20,734 nucleotides of DNA from an uncultured Acidimicrobiaceae bacterium (GCA_937868025.1 CALMLJ010000192.1:1-20734), one strand, 5' to 3'; numbered from the stretch's first letter, positions 8,022 through 15,908 are shown. Notes: generated by a model not told the origin, from the letters alone. Numbers and translations: made by a program.

Positions 8022-8816
8022 ATGAAACGTCGCAGCATCGGGTCGATCCTCCACAAGGTCATGTCGGTCGGCGTGTTCGTGTACCTGTTCGTGCCCCTCG
8101 TCACGATCGTGGTGTTCACGTTCAACAAGCCCACCACCAAGTTCAACACCACGTGGGAGGGCTTCACGTGGGACAACTGGCTCCACCCCTTTGCCCAGAA
8201 GCAGTTCACGGACTCCCTCGTCGTCAGCGTGAAGGTGGCCGTGGTCGCGTGTGTGCTGGCCACCGTGCTCGGCAGTCTCATCGCGCTGGCGATCGGGCGG
8301 TACCGCATGTACGGCAGTTCGGCGGTCAACCTCCTCCTCGTCCTGCCGCTCACCACGCCCGAGATCGTGATGGGCACGTCGCTCTTCACGCTGTTCTTCA
8401 ATTTCGGCATCGAGCGCGGCTTCTGGACGATCGTGATCGCGCACACGATGTTCTGCCTCAGCTTCGTGGCGCTGACGGTGAAGGCCCGGACGCGCGGCAT
8501 GGACTGGTCGCTCGAGGACGCGGCGCAGGACCTGGGTTCGTCCCCGATCCGGACCTTCTGGAGAGTGACGCTTCCCGGCATCATGCCCGGTGTGGCCGGT
8601 GCGTTCCTGTTGTCGGTCGCGTTGTCGATCGACGACTACATCATCACGTCGTTCGTGGCCGGCCCGACCATCACGTTCCCCCGGCGGGTCTTCGACTCGG
8701 CGCGCATCGCGCTGCCGCCGCAGGTGCACGTACTGGCGGCGATCATCATGCTCGTGGCGATCACGATCATCGTGATCTCGAGCACACGCCGCTCGAAGAA
8801 CTCGGTCGAAGCCTGA
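8022..8816 (+). CDS. potC: Polyamine ABC transporter permease PotC
   Basis: The product has 264 residues with about six membrane segments. The N-terminus is family-typical (VFVYLFVPLVTIVVFTFN, with a following FNKPTTKFNTTWEGFTWDNW region as in PotC/PotI). The EAA-type coupling loop LEDAAQDLGSSPIRTFWRVT is followed by LPGIMPGV (about residues 165-192) and is close to the PotC consensus. A near-perfect GAGGAGG site precedes the ATG at 8022, 10 bases after the potB stop. It is the last gene of the importer operon: a hairpin at 8852-8876 lies just downstream and the next gene is convergent. It pairs with PotB to form the translocation path. Confidence 0.93.
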   Translation: MKRRSIGSILHKVMSVGVFVYLFVPLVTIVVFTFNKPTTKFNTTWEGFTWDNWLHPFAQKQFTDSLVVSVKVAVVACVLATVLGSLIALAIGRYRMYGSSAVNLLLVLPLTTPEIVMGTSLFTLFFNFGIERGFWTIVIAHTMFCLSFVALTVKARTRGMDWSLEDAAQDLGSSPIRTFWRVTLPGIMPGVAGAFLLSVALSIDDYIITSFVAGPTITFPRRVFDSARIALPPQVHVLAAIIMLVAITIIVISSTRRSKNSVEA

Positions 8817-8851
8817 GTCGTCGAGGCCCGAAGGCCCGAGTCGTCGAGGAA

Positions 8852-8876
8852 CCACCGGTCGAGGCCCGACCGGTGG
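8852..8876. terminator. Hairpin terminator between potC and the convergent aminotransferase
   Basis: CCACCGGTCG-aggcc-CGACCGGTGG is a perfect 10-bp stem with a 5-base loop, placed between two converging stop codons (8816 and 8883). Just before it, GAGTCGTCGAGG occurs twice (8815-8826 and 8838-8849), and GAGGCCCGA recurs in the first repeat and in the hairpin. Confidence 0.65.
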
Positions 8877-8882
8877 CGCGGA

Positions 8883-10253
8883 CTACGCGGCGAGGGCCTC
8901 GCACAGACCGACGAAGGCGTCGACGTAGCGGTCGACGTGTTCGGTCGTGTGCATGACCGACATGGTCCACTGTTCCTCGTCGCCGGGCGTCATGAACACA
9001 CCGCGGTTGATCATCCACGGGTAGGAGGCGTCGTAGAGGCCGGTGTTGGTGTCGAGGAAGTCGCGGTAGTTGGTGAGCGGCTCGGAACGGTAGGACACGC
9101 AGCCCTTGGCCCCGAGGTCGATCGTGTGCGCCGGGATGCCGTACTTCGCGATCGCTGCGTTCATGCCGTCGGTGAGTCGCTTGCCCAACATGTCGAAGTG
9201 CACGTAGGCCTCGGGCGTGAGGACCTGGGTGAGCGTGGCGAGCGACGCCGCAACCGACAGCGGGTTCCCGTTGAAGGTGCCCTGGTGGGCTGCACCGTTG
9301 TTGATCTCGCCCATGAGGTCGCCGCGACCGCCGAACGCACCGATGACGGCACCGCCGCCGATCGACTTGGCCCAGCTGGCGAGATCGGGCTTGACCCCGA
9401 AGCGCTCCTGCGCGCCGCCAGCAGCGATCGTCACACCGCACTTGACCTCGTCGAAGATGAGGACGACGCCGTACTTGGTGCACAGCTCGCGGATCTTCTC
9501 GAGGTAGCCGGGCTGGGGGAGCACGATGCCGACGTTCATCATCACCGGCTCCATGATGAGTGCGGCGATCTTGTCGCCCTCGGCCTCGAGCAGGCGTTCG
9601 AACGCCGCGGCGTCGTTGAACGGCACGATGCGGATCCAGTCCTCGAGTCCCTTGGGCATGCCCTTGGACTTGGGGGTCTTCGCCGGCATGTCGCGGCCGC
9701 CCATCGACTCGGCGCCGGGCGTGCAGCTGTACATCAGCTGGTCGACGTGACCGTGGTAGCTGCCCTCGATCTTGGCGATGACGTCGCGGCCCGTCGCGGC
9801 GCGAGCCACCCGGATGGCGGTCATGTTCGACTCGGTTCCCGAGTTGGTGAAGCGCACCTGGTCGACGTTGAAGCGGCGGCACAGCTCCTCGGCCAATTCG
9901 ACGCAGCTCTCGACGGTGACGGCGAAGTGCATGCCTCGGTAGGCCGCAGCGGCGACGGCTTCGGCGACGATCGGGTTGGAGTGCCCGACGGCGATCGATC
10001 CGAACCCGTTGTGGAAGTCGTAATAGCCGGTGCCGTCGACGTCCCACACCTCGGCGCCGACGCCCTTCTCGAGATAGATGGGGTAGGGGTCGCCGAGCTG
10101 GAAGCTCGAGGCGACGCCTCCGGGCATCGAACGGACTGCCCGCTCGTAGAGAGCCTTGGAGGCCGTGGTGTTGGCCAAGAGCGTGGCCATCTGCTCGTCG
10201 GCGATGGTCGCCGCGTTGGCGTTGATCCGGTCGAGGTGAGCGCTATCGGTCAT
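8883..10253 (-). CDS. Class III PLP aminotransferase, glutamate-1-semialdehyde-aminomutase-like
   Basis: The product has 456 residues from the ATG at 10253. This start is preferred over the GTG at 10262 because AGGTG sits seven bases upstream of it. Class III marks are clear: SMPGGVASSF near residue 42, FTNSGTESNMTAIRVAR (135-151, cofactor phosphate region), EGSYHGH (163-169), IFDEV with Asp268, and the Schiff-base Lys296 in SWAKSIGGGAVIGAFGG. The overall pattern resembles glutamate-1-semialdehyde 2,1-aminomutase. However, the gene sits between the polyamine importer and an aminobutyraldehyde-type dehydrogenase, with no haem genes nearby. I therefore infer a catabolic transaminase, perhaps acting on putrescine or another omega-amine to make the aldehyde used by its divergent neighbour. 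A mutase or another amino-acid role remains possible. Confidence 0.87.
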   Translation of the reverse strand: MTDSAHLDRINANAATIADEQMATLLANTTASKALYERAVRSMPGGVASSFQLGDPYPIYLEKGVGAEVWDVDGTGYYDFHNGFGSIAVGHSNPIVAEAVAAAAYRGMHFAVTVESCVELAEELCRRFNVDQVRFTNSGTESNMTAIRVARAATGRDVIAKIEGSYHGHVDQLMYSCTPGAESMGGRDMPAKTPKSKGMPKGLEDWIRIVPFNDAAAFERLLEAEGDKIAALIMEPVMMNVGIVLPQPGYLEKIRELCTKYGVVLIFDEVKCGVTIAAGGAQERFGVKPDLASWAKSIGGGAVIGAFGGRGDLMGEINNGAAHQGTFNGNPLSVAASLATLTQVLTPEAYVHFDMLGKRLTDGMNAAIAKYGIPAHTIDLGAKGCVSYRSEPLTNYRDFLDTNTGLYDASYPWMINRGVFMTPGDEEQWTMSVMHTTEHVDRYVDAFVGLCEALAA

Positions 10254-10390
10254 GGGAGGCACCTGGTTTCGAGGAAATCCGTTGGAACGTCAGGCTACTA
10301 CGACGGTATTCGCAATTCCAGGCGTCTTCGAGGTAGTGAATTCGCAGGAACCATTGCAAATCGCAACGGTCTGAGCAAGGCTCGACCTCC
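10254..10390. promoter_or_regulatory. Divergent promoter region between aminotransferase and aldehyde dehydrogenase
   Basis: This 137-base gap drives both genes and is clearly AT-richer than its surroundings. It contains ATTCGCAATTC (10308-10318), GAATTCGCA (about 10338-10346) and the small inverted repeat TTGC-AAATC-GCAA (10354-10366). The repeated TTCGCA/ATCGCAA theme could be a regulator binding site. No promoter boxes are certain. Confidence 0.4.
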
Positions 10391-11818
10391 ATGACCGACG
10401 TGATTCGCAACTTCATCAACGGTGAGCTCGTCGAGGCCGCAGACGGCGCCACGACCGACCTGATCGATCCCTGCACCGGCGACGTGTTCGCCACGGCGCC
10501 TCGCTCGAGCGCCGAGGACATCGACCGCGCCTGTACCGCAGCGCAGGCCGGCTTCGAGGTGTGGCGGGACTCGACCCCGGGCGAACGGCAGCTCGCCCTC
10601 CTGAAGATCGCCGACGCGCTCGAAGCCCGGGCCGACGAGTTCATCGCCGCCGAGTCGCGCAACACCGGCAAGCCGATCGGGCTCACGGCGTCCGAAGAAC
10701 TTCCTCCGATGATCGACCAGATCCGGTTCTTCGCCGGTGCGGCCCGCAACCTCGAGGGTCGATCGGCGGGCGAGTACCTCGCCGGTCACACGTCGTTCAT
10801 CCGTCGAGAGCCGATCGGCGTGTGCGCCCAGATCGCGCCGTGGAACTACCCGATGATGATGGCGGTGTGGAAGTGGGCGCCCGCCATCGCTGCCGGCAAC
10901 GCCGTGGTGCTCAAGCCGTCCGACACCACCCCGGTGACCACGGTGATGATGGCCGAGATGATGGCGGAGTTCCTCCCGCCCGGAGTCATGAACGTGGTGT
11001 GTGGCGACCGTGACACCGGTCGAGCGCTCGTCGGTCACGAGATCCCCCAGCTGGTCTCGATCACGGGCTCGGTTCGTGCAGGCATGCAGGTGGCCGAGCA
11101 GGCGTCGCAGACGCTGAAGCGCTGTCATCTCGAGCTCGGCGGCAAGGCACCGGTCGTGGTCTTCGACGACGCCGACCTCGAGGCGGCCGCCGAGGCCATC
11201 GCGATCGGCGGGTACTTCAACGCCGGCCAGGACTGCACCGCGGCAACCCGCGTGCTCGCCGGCCCGGGTATCTACGACGACTTCGTGGCGGCGCTCACCG
11301 AGCAGGCGCGGGGCACGGCCACGGGCCAGCCCGACGACGAGGACGTCCTCTACGGCCCGCTCAACAACGTCAACCAGTTCAACCGGGTGTCCGGCTTCTT
11401 CGACCGGGTCCCCGATCACGCCACGGTGCAGACCGGCGGCGACCGCTTCGGCGACCGCGGCTACTTCTTCAACCCCACCGTCGTCTCGGGTCTCCGCCAG
11501 GACGACGAGATGGTGCAGGACGAGATCTTCGGCCCGGTCATCACCGTGCAGCGCTTCACCGACGAGGACGAAGCGGTGCGCTGGGCGAACGGCACGCCGT
11601 ACGGTCTCGCCAGCTCCGTCTTCACCCAGAACCACGGGCGGGCGATGCGCATGTCCCGCCGCCTCGACTTCGGCTGCGTGTGGATCAACACCCACATCCC
11701 CCTCGTGGCCGAGATGCCCCACGGCGGATTCAAGATGTCGGGCTACGGCAAGGACCTCTCGGGCTACGCCATCGACGACTACACCCGCATCAAGCACGTG
11801 ATGAGCAGTATCGATTGA
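10391..11818 (+). CDS. Gamma-aminobutyraldehyde-type NAD(P)-dependent aldehyde dehydrogenase
   Basis: The product has 475 residues, full length for the ALDH superfamily (PF00171). Catalytic marks are in place: Asn152 in APWNYP, LKPSDTTP (174-181, cofactor binding), general base Glu248 in LELGGKAP, nucleophile Cys282 in NAGQDCTAATRV, and EIFGPV further on. The C-terminal PLVAEMPHGGFKMSGYGKDL followed by YAIDDYTRIKHVM is typical of PatD/gamma-aminobutyraldehyde dehydrogenases in actinobacterial polyamine loci. These oxidise 4-aminobutanal to GABA. It is divergent from the class III aminotransferase and next to the polyamine importer, which supports that substrate. The Shine-Dalgarno is weak, but the N-terminus (MTDVIRNFINGELVEA) is the family norm. 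A betaine or other aminoaldehyde substrate is the main alternative. Confidence 0.9.
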   Translation: MTDVIRNFINGELVEAADGATTDLIDPCTGDVFATAPRSSAEDIDRACTAAQAGFEVWRDSTPGERQLALLKIADALEARADEFIAAESRNTGKPIGLTASEELPPMIDQIRFFAGAARNLEGRSAGEYLAGHTSFIRREPIGVCAQIAPWNYPMMMAVWKWAPAIAAGNAVVLKPSDTTPVTTVMMAEMMAEFLPPGVMNVVCGDRDTGRALVGHEIPQLVSITGSVRAGMQVAEQASQTLKRCHLELGGKAPVVVFDDADLEAAAEAIAIGGYFNAGQDCTAATRVLAGPGIYDDFVAALTEQARGTATGQPDDEDVLYGPLNNVNQFNRVSGFFDRVPDHATVQTGGDRFGDRGYFFNPTVVSGLRQDDEMVQDEIFGPVITVQRFTDEDEAVRWANGTPYGLASSVFTQNHGRAMRMSRRLDFGCVWINTHIPLVAEMPHGGFKMSGYGKDLSGYAIDDYTRIKHVMSSID

Positions 11819-11853
11819 CGCGTGCTGACTTACGTCGGTGACTCCCACGCGCC

Positions 11854-11919
11854 GTCGGCTTCGCCGACCAACGAACCTGTCCTGATGGGGGCGAGGCCCG
11901 ACTTCGTCGACCTCGCCCC
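11854..11919. terminator. Two hairpins in the convergent gap after the aldehyde dehydrogenase
   Basis: GTCGGC-TTC-GCCGAC (11854-11868) is a small perfect hairpin. It is followed by GGGGCGAGG (11888-11896) pairing with CCTCGCCCC (11911-11919), a 9-bp stem whose loop can close further through GAC-TTC-GTC. They lie between the dehydrogenase stop (11818) and the ATPase stop (11970), so they can serve as terminators for both strands. Confidence 0.6.
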
Positions 11920-11930
11920 GATCTGGCTTG

Positions 11931-11972
11931 CGGTTGACCGGTCACGGTTGACCGGGTCACGGTTGTCGCTCA
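11931..11972. repeat. Three-copy short tandem repeat reaching into the ATPase stop codon
   Basis: The units CGGTTGACCGGTCA (11931-11944), CGGTTGACCGGGTCA (11945-11959) and the degenerate CGGTTGTCGCTCA (11960-11972) are head to tail. The last three bases of the third unit are the TGA stop of the minus-strand ATPase gene, and each unit starts with TGA on that strand. It looks like local duplication around the gene end. No function is apparent. Confidence 0.6.
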
Positions 11973-14744
11973 GGTGAGTGAGCGGGCGGGCTCGACGGGG
12001 GCGGTGTCGACCTTGGCCTTGTAGATCGCCCGGCGGATCTCGTCGAACACCCCGAGCGACAGCGCTGCGGCGACGCAGATGCCCCACTGGGTGAGGTTGA
12101 GGTCGTGGGTCTCGAAGAGGTTGCGCATGGGGGCGACCTCGACCACGAGGATCTGCAGGACGGTCACGGTGCCGAGCGCCGCCCACAACCAGCGGTTGGT
12201 GAACGTCGTCGGGCTGAAGATCGTGCCCTCGGACCGGACGTTGAGGGCGTTGACGATCTGCAACAGGACGAAGGCCGTGAAGGCCATGGTCGCACCGGTG
12301 GACTCGCCGTACTCGTCCTTGGCCCAGGCGAGGATGCCGAGCGTGAGGGCCGCCATGATGGCGCCGTGCATCAACAGCACCGAGATCCGGTGGCGGTTGA
12401 GGATGACGGCGTCGCGCGCCCGTGGCAGGCGTGACATCACGCCGGGCTTCGGGACGTCGGTCCCGAGGGCCATGGCCGGCGGACCGTCCATGATGATGTT
12501 GATCCACAGCAGCTGGATCGCTGCGAACGGCTTCGGCAGCCCGATGAGCTGGGAGCCGACGAGCGTGATGATGGCGCCGACGTTGGTGGCGACCTGGAAC
12601 CGGACGAAGGTCACGATGTTGTCGTAGATGGCTCGGCCCTGTCCGACGGCGGACACGATGCTGCCCAGCTGGTCGTCGGCGAGGACGACGTCGGCCGCTT
12701 CCTTCGACACCTCGGTGCCGGTGATGCCCATGGCCACGCCGACGTCGGCCTGCTTGAGCGACGGTGCGTCGTTGACGCCGTCGCCGGTCATGGCCGTCAC
12801 GTGGCCGCGGCCCTGCAGCGACTTCACGATGCGCAGCTTGTGCTCGGGCGACACCCGGGCGAACACGCCGATGTCCTCGACCCGATCGGTCAGCTGGTCG
12901 TCGCTCCACTCGTCGAGCGTGGCGCCGGTGACGGTCTCGCCGCGGATACCCAGCTCGCCGGCGATCGCGGTGGCGGTCGTCGGGTGGTCGCCGGTGATCA
13001 TCTTCACGGCGATGCCGGCGCCGTGGGCGAGGGCGATGGCCTCGCCGGCCTCGGCCCGGGGCGGGTCGGCCAGACCGATGAGCCCAACGAGTTCGAGATC
13101 GTTGACGAGCTCGACAAGAGCGGCCTGGTCGGCGCCCTCGATCGCGGTGCGGTTCACCGTCGTGGTGCAGATCGCCAGCACTCGGCGGCCCTGGCGGGCG
13201 GCACCGTCGACACCGGCGTCGACCCGGCTGCGCCACTCGTCGTCGAAGGCGACCGTTCCCGCCGGAGTGGCGATCGTGGTGCAGCGCTCGGCGAGCCGGT
13301 CGACGGCGCCCTTCACGGCGATCTGGACCCGGTCGGGGTCGTCGGTCGGGACGACGGTGGCCATGAACTTGCGGCCGGAGTCGAACGGCACCTCGGCGAG
13401 GCGGCGCCGACGGTCCCGGAGTGCGGGAACGTCGACGCCGCGCTGTGCCGCCAGGCGCACCACGCCGATCTCGGTGGGATCTCCGACCTCGGAGCCGTCG
13501 GCGCCGTCGCCGATGGTCACGACGGCGTCCGACGCGAGCGTCGCGACCTCGAGGAGGCGGTCGGCGGCGTCGAGCCCGTCGCCCGATGCCGTGCCGTCCG
13601 CAGAGGTGGCGACCTCGATGCGGTCGCCGGCCAACTGCACCTCGACCGCCGACATGCGGTTCATGGTGAGGGTGCCGGTCTTGTCGGAGCAGATCACCGA
13701 CGTCGATCCGAGCGTCTCGACGCTCGAGAGGTTCTTGACGATCGCCCCGTGTTTCGCGACCTGATGCACACCGAGTGCGAGCGTCACCGTGACGACGGCC
13801 GGGAGACCTTCGGGCACGGCGGCGACGGCGAGGCCGATGGCAGAACCGATGATGTCGCTGATCGCCTCACCGCGGGCGAGGCCCACGCCGAGGTAGGTGA
13901 CCATCGCGACGCCGGCCACGCCGGCGAGGCGTTTGCCGAGGCCGTCGAGCTGGCGGGCGAGCGGGGTTTCGGTGTTCTCGGCGGTGGTGAGCAGGTCGGC
14001 GATGCGGCCCATCTCGGTCTCCATCGCGGTGGCGACGACGATGGCCTCGATGCGGCCGCGGGTCACGGTCGTGTTCATCCAGACCATGCACGAGCGATCG
14101 CCGAGCGGGGCGTCGGCCCGGTCGACGGCGACCTCGGTCTTGTCGACCGCCAGCGATTCGCCGGTCAGCGACGACTCGTCGGCCTCGCCGTCGATGCAGA
14201 CCAGGATGCGGGCGTCGGCGGGGATGCGGTCGCCGGCCTCGAGGAGGACGATGTCACCGGGGACGAGGTCGGCGGCGTCGACGTCGAGGGTCTGGCCACC
14301 CCGTCGCACCCGGGCCGTGGCGCTGAGCATGGCGCGCAGCGCGTCGAGCGAGCGTTCGGCCCGTGCCTCCTGGACCACGCCGAGAATGGCGTTGATGACG
14401 AGCACCGAGGCGATGACGATCGCGTCCTTGAGGTCGCCGACGAGAGCGGCAGCGAGCGCTCCCAGCGCCAACAGCCCGACGAGCACGGAGCGGAACTGGT
14501 CGACGAACCGGCGCCACAGGGGCGTGGCCGGCGGGCTCGCGAGGCGGTTCGGGCCGTAGGTCGCGAGTCGTTCGGCGGCCTCGGCGGCGGTCAGCCCGGA
14601 CCGGGCGTCGGCGCCGAGACGATCGATGACGTCGGTCGGCGTCGACGTCCACCACGCCGTTCCGGGTGGTGCGTCGGGACGGTTGGCGTGAGGTTCGGGG
14701 GTCGGCTCGTCGGAGGTCGTGGGAGTGGTCATCGGTGTGGACAT
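11970..14744 (-). CDS. P2-type (Ca2+/Mn2+, SPCA/PMR1-like) cation-transporting ATPase
   Basis: The product has 924 residues, full length for a P-type cation pump. Visible in order: an N-terminal cation-ATPase domain (DVIDRLGADARSGLTAAEAA), actuator loop SLTGES, M4 motif VAAVPEGLPA with Glu312, phosphorylation site DKTGTLT with Asp354, MITGDHPTTA, hinge TGDGVNDAP (Asp655), and M6 LWINIIMDGPPAMALG. That M6 sequence resembles Golgi SPCA/PMR1 Ca2+/Mn2+ pumps more than SERCA, where a Thr stands in place of the Met. The family couples ATP hydrolysis to metal export. Its ATG overlaps the stop of the upstream M50 peptidase gene by one base (TGATG), so the two are translationally coupled. The leader of the pair reads as a manganese riboswitch, so I infer Mn2+ (possibly also Ca2+) efflux. 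Confidence 0.92.
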   Translation of the reverse strand: MSTPMTTPTTSDEPTPEPHANRPDAPPGTAWWTSTPTDVIDRLGADARSGLTAAEAAERLATYGPNRLASPPATPLWRRFVDQFRSVLVGLLALGALAAALVGDLKDAIVIASVLVINAILGVVQEARAERSLDALRAMLSATARVRRGGQTLDVDAADLVPGDIVLLEAGDRIPADARILVCIDGEADESSLTGESLAVDKTEVAVDRADAPLGDRSCMVWMNTTVTRGRIEAIVVATAMETEMGRIADLLTTAENTETPLARQLDGLGKRLAGVAGVAMVTYLGVGLARGEAISDIIGSAIGLAVAAVPEGLPAVVTVTLALGVHQVAKHGAIVKNLSSVETLGSTSVICSDKTGTLTMNRMSAVEVQLAGDRIEVATSADGTASGDGLDAADRLLEVATLASDAVVTIGDGADGSEVGDPTEIGVVRLAAQRGVDVPALRDRRRRLAEVPFDSGRKFMATVVPTDDPDRVQIAVKGAVDRLAERCTTIATPAGTVAFDDEWRSRVDAGVDGAARQGRRVLAICTTTVNRTAIEGADQAALVELVNDLELVGLIGLADPPRAEAGEAIALAHGAGIAVKMITGDHPTTATAIAGELGIRGETVTGATLDEWSDDQLTDRVEDIGVFARVSPEHKLRIVKSLQGRGHVTAMTGDGVNDAPSLKQADVGVAMGITGTEVSKEAADVVLADDQLGSIVSAVGQGRAIYDNIVTFVRFQVATNVGAIITLVGSQLIGLPKPFAAIQLLWINIIMDGPPAMALGTDVPKPGVMSRLPRARDAVILNRHRISVLLMHGAIMAALTLGILAWAKDEYGESTGATMAFTAFVLLQIVNALNVRSEGTIFSPTTFTNRWLWAALGTVTVLQILVVEVAPMRNLFETHDLNLTQWGICVAAALSLGVFDEIRRAIYKAKVDTAPVEPARSLT

Positions 14745-15868
14745 CAGAGCACCCCCGACCCGGCGGGAGTGGGAGCCCTGAAACCGCTGGACCGCAGATC
14801 GATCGGGGTGATGTATCCGAGCAGGCGCTCGGGCTCCGACACGAGGATGAACCCGCTCGGCGACGAGGCGAACGCGTCACCCAGGTCGGTCGAGGGGCCG
14901 ACCACGCCGAGGGCGGTGGCGGGGATCGCCAGCTCGGCGAGCCGCATGCCCGGCGCGTGCAACGGAGCCAGCGCAGCGATGGCCGCCATGGGGACGAGGC
15001 CGGTGGCCCGCTGATCGGAATCGGTCACGAGGATCACCTCAGAGGTCGTGGGGTTGGCAAGGAGCCAGTAGCGCACGAAGTCGTCGACCGTGAGGTCGCC
15101 GTGCACCGCTGGAGGAAGGGGGCGAGCGACGTCGCCGGCCCGGATGCCGCCGAGGCGCTGTGCCTCCTGCGCCTGGAGCCGGGCCTGTTGTGCCGCGCTC
15201 AGGATGAACCAGCCGACGAAGGCCGTGAGGAGGCCGCCGTTGCCGTTGACGAACGACCACACGCCGAAGGCGATCAGGCCGGCGCCGATCACCCGGCCGG
15301 AGCCGGCGGTGATCGCCGTGGCGCGGTGCCGCTTGCCGGTCCGCCACCAGATCAGCGAGTGCAGCACGCGGCCGCCGTCGAGGGGGAAGCCCGGGAGCAG
15401 GTTGAAGACGCCGAGACCGATGTTGACCACGGCGGCCCAGGCGAGGAGCGTGGCGAGGACGTCGGCGCCGGCGAACCCGAGCCCGACGGCGGCGCCGACC
15501 GACACGGCCCCGATGGCGAGGCTCATGAGCGGGCCGACCACCGAGACGGCGAACTCGTCGTTCCACCGGCGGGGCTCCGACTCGAGTTCGGCGAGACCGC
15601 CGAGTGCCCACATCTGGACCTTGCGCACCCCGATGCCCCGCCGACGGGCCATCAGGGCATGCGCATACTCGTGGGCGATGAGCGACGCGCCGAACATCAG
15701 CACCGCGAGTGCGCCGATCAGGAGCGACGCGCCGAGCCCTCCACCCGAGATCCCCACCGCTGCCGGCGCGCTCACTGCGACGAGGAGGGCAGTGAGCACG
15801 GCTGACCAGTGAAGGTGCAGCGGAATTCCGAACAGGGTGGCGATGGGTCGTGACGAACGGTTGATCAC
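14744..15868 (-). CDS. M50 site-2-protease family membrane metalloprotease with CBS-like tail
   Basis: The product has 374 residues from the GTG at 15868, which has AAGGAG seven bases upstream. A longer frame from 15928 would add 20 residues that overlap the riboswitch platform. The zinc motif HEYAH is at residues 66-70 within a membrane segment. The second active-site motif FNLLPGFPLDGG, with metal ligand Asp164, is in a later one. Membrane segments fill roughly residues 10-230. The C-terminal part (GLVPMAAIAAL, and later SGFILVSEPERLLGYITPIDL) looks like a CBS-domain pair, as in Rv-type/archaeal S2P homologues. Family members cut membrane proteins inside the bilayer. It is the first gene after the manganese riboswitch and is coupled to the cation pump by a 1-base overlap, suggesting a role in metal or envelope homeostasis. 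The substrate is unknown. Confidence 0.9.
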   Translation of the reverse strand: MINRSSRPIATLFGIPLHLHWSAVLTALLVAVSAPAAVGISGGGLGASLLIGALAVLMFGASLIAHEYAHALMARRRGIGVRKVQMWALGGLAELESEPRRWNDEFAVSVVGPLMSLAIGAVSVGAAVGLGFAGADVLATLLAWAAVVNIGLGVFNLLPGFPLDGGRVLHSLIWWRTGKRHRATAITAGSGRVIGAGLIAFGVWSFVNGNGGLLTAFVGWFILSAAQQARLQAQEAQRLGGIRAGDVARPLPPAVHGDLTVDDFVRYWLLANPTTSEVILVTDSDQRATGLVPMAAIAALAPLHAPGMRLAELAIPATALGVVGPSTDLGDAFASSPSGFILVSEPERLLGYITPIDLRSSGFRAPTPAGSGVL

Positions 15869-15908
15869 AGGATGCTCCTTCGGGTCGTCGAGAAAAACGA
15901 GCCGAAGG
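15866..15908 (-). promoter_or_regulatory. Translational expression platform of the manganese riboswitch
   Basis: The 3' strand of P1, CCTTCGG (15908-15902), is perfectly complementary to CCGAAGG (15883-15877). That segment contains most of the AAGGAG Shine-Dalgarno of the GTG start at 15868. The two pairings are mutually exclusive. With Mn2+, P1 forms and the ribosome site is free. Without Mn2+, the same strand can mask it. The 18-base loop between them holds a five-U run. The logic (metal turns translation on) is that of E. coli mntP and alx. Confidence 0.7.

Noticed and set aside
8815..8849. Direct repeat GAGTCGTCGAGG twice, considered as a CRISPR-like or attachment site
   Set aside because: Only two 12-base copies with an 11-base spacer, no cas genes, integrase or tRNA. 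More likely local duplication beside a terminator.
8937..10394. 485-codon plus-strand ORF
   Set aside because: Antisense of the PLP aminotransferase. Its composition is typical of a reversed high-GC gene and it has no motifs.
12801..15014. 737-codon plus-strand ORF, the longest on that strand in this region
   Set aside because: Antisense of the P-type ATPase and part of the M50 gene. High GC makes the antisense frame open by chance, and the ATPase motifs are all on the minus strand.
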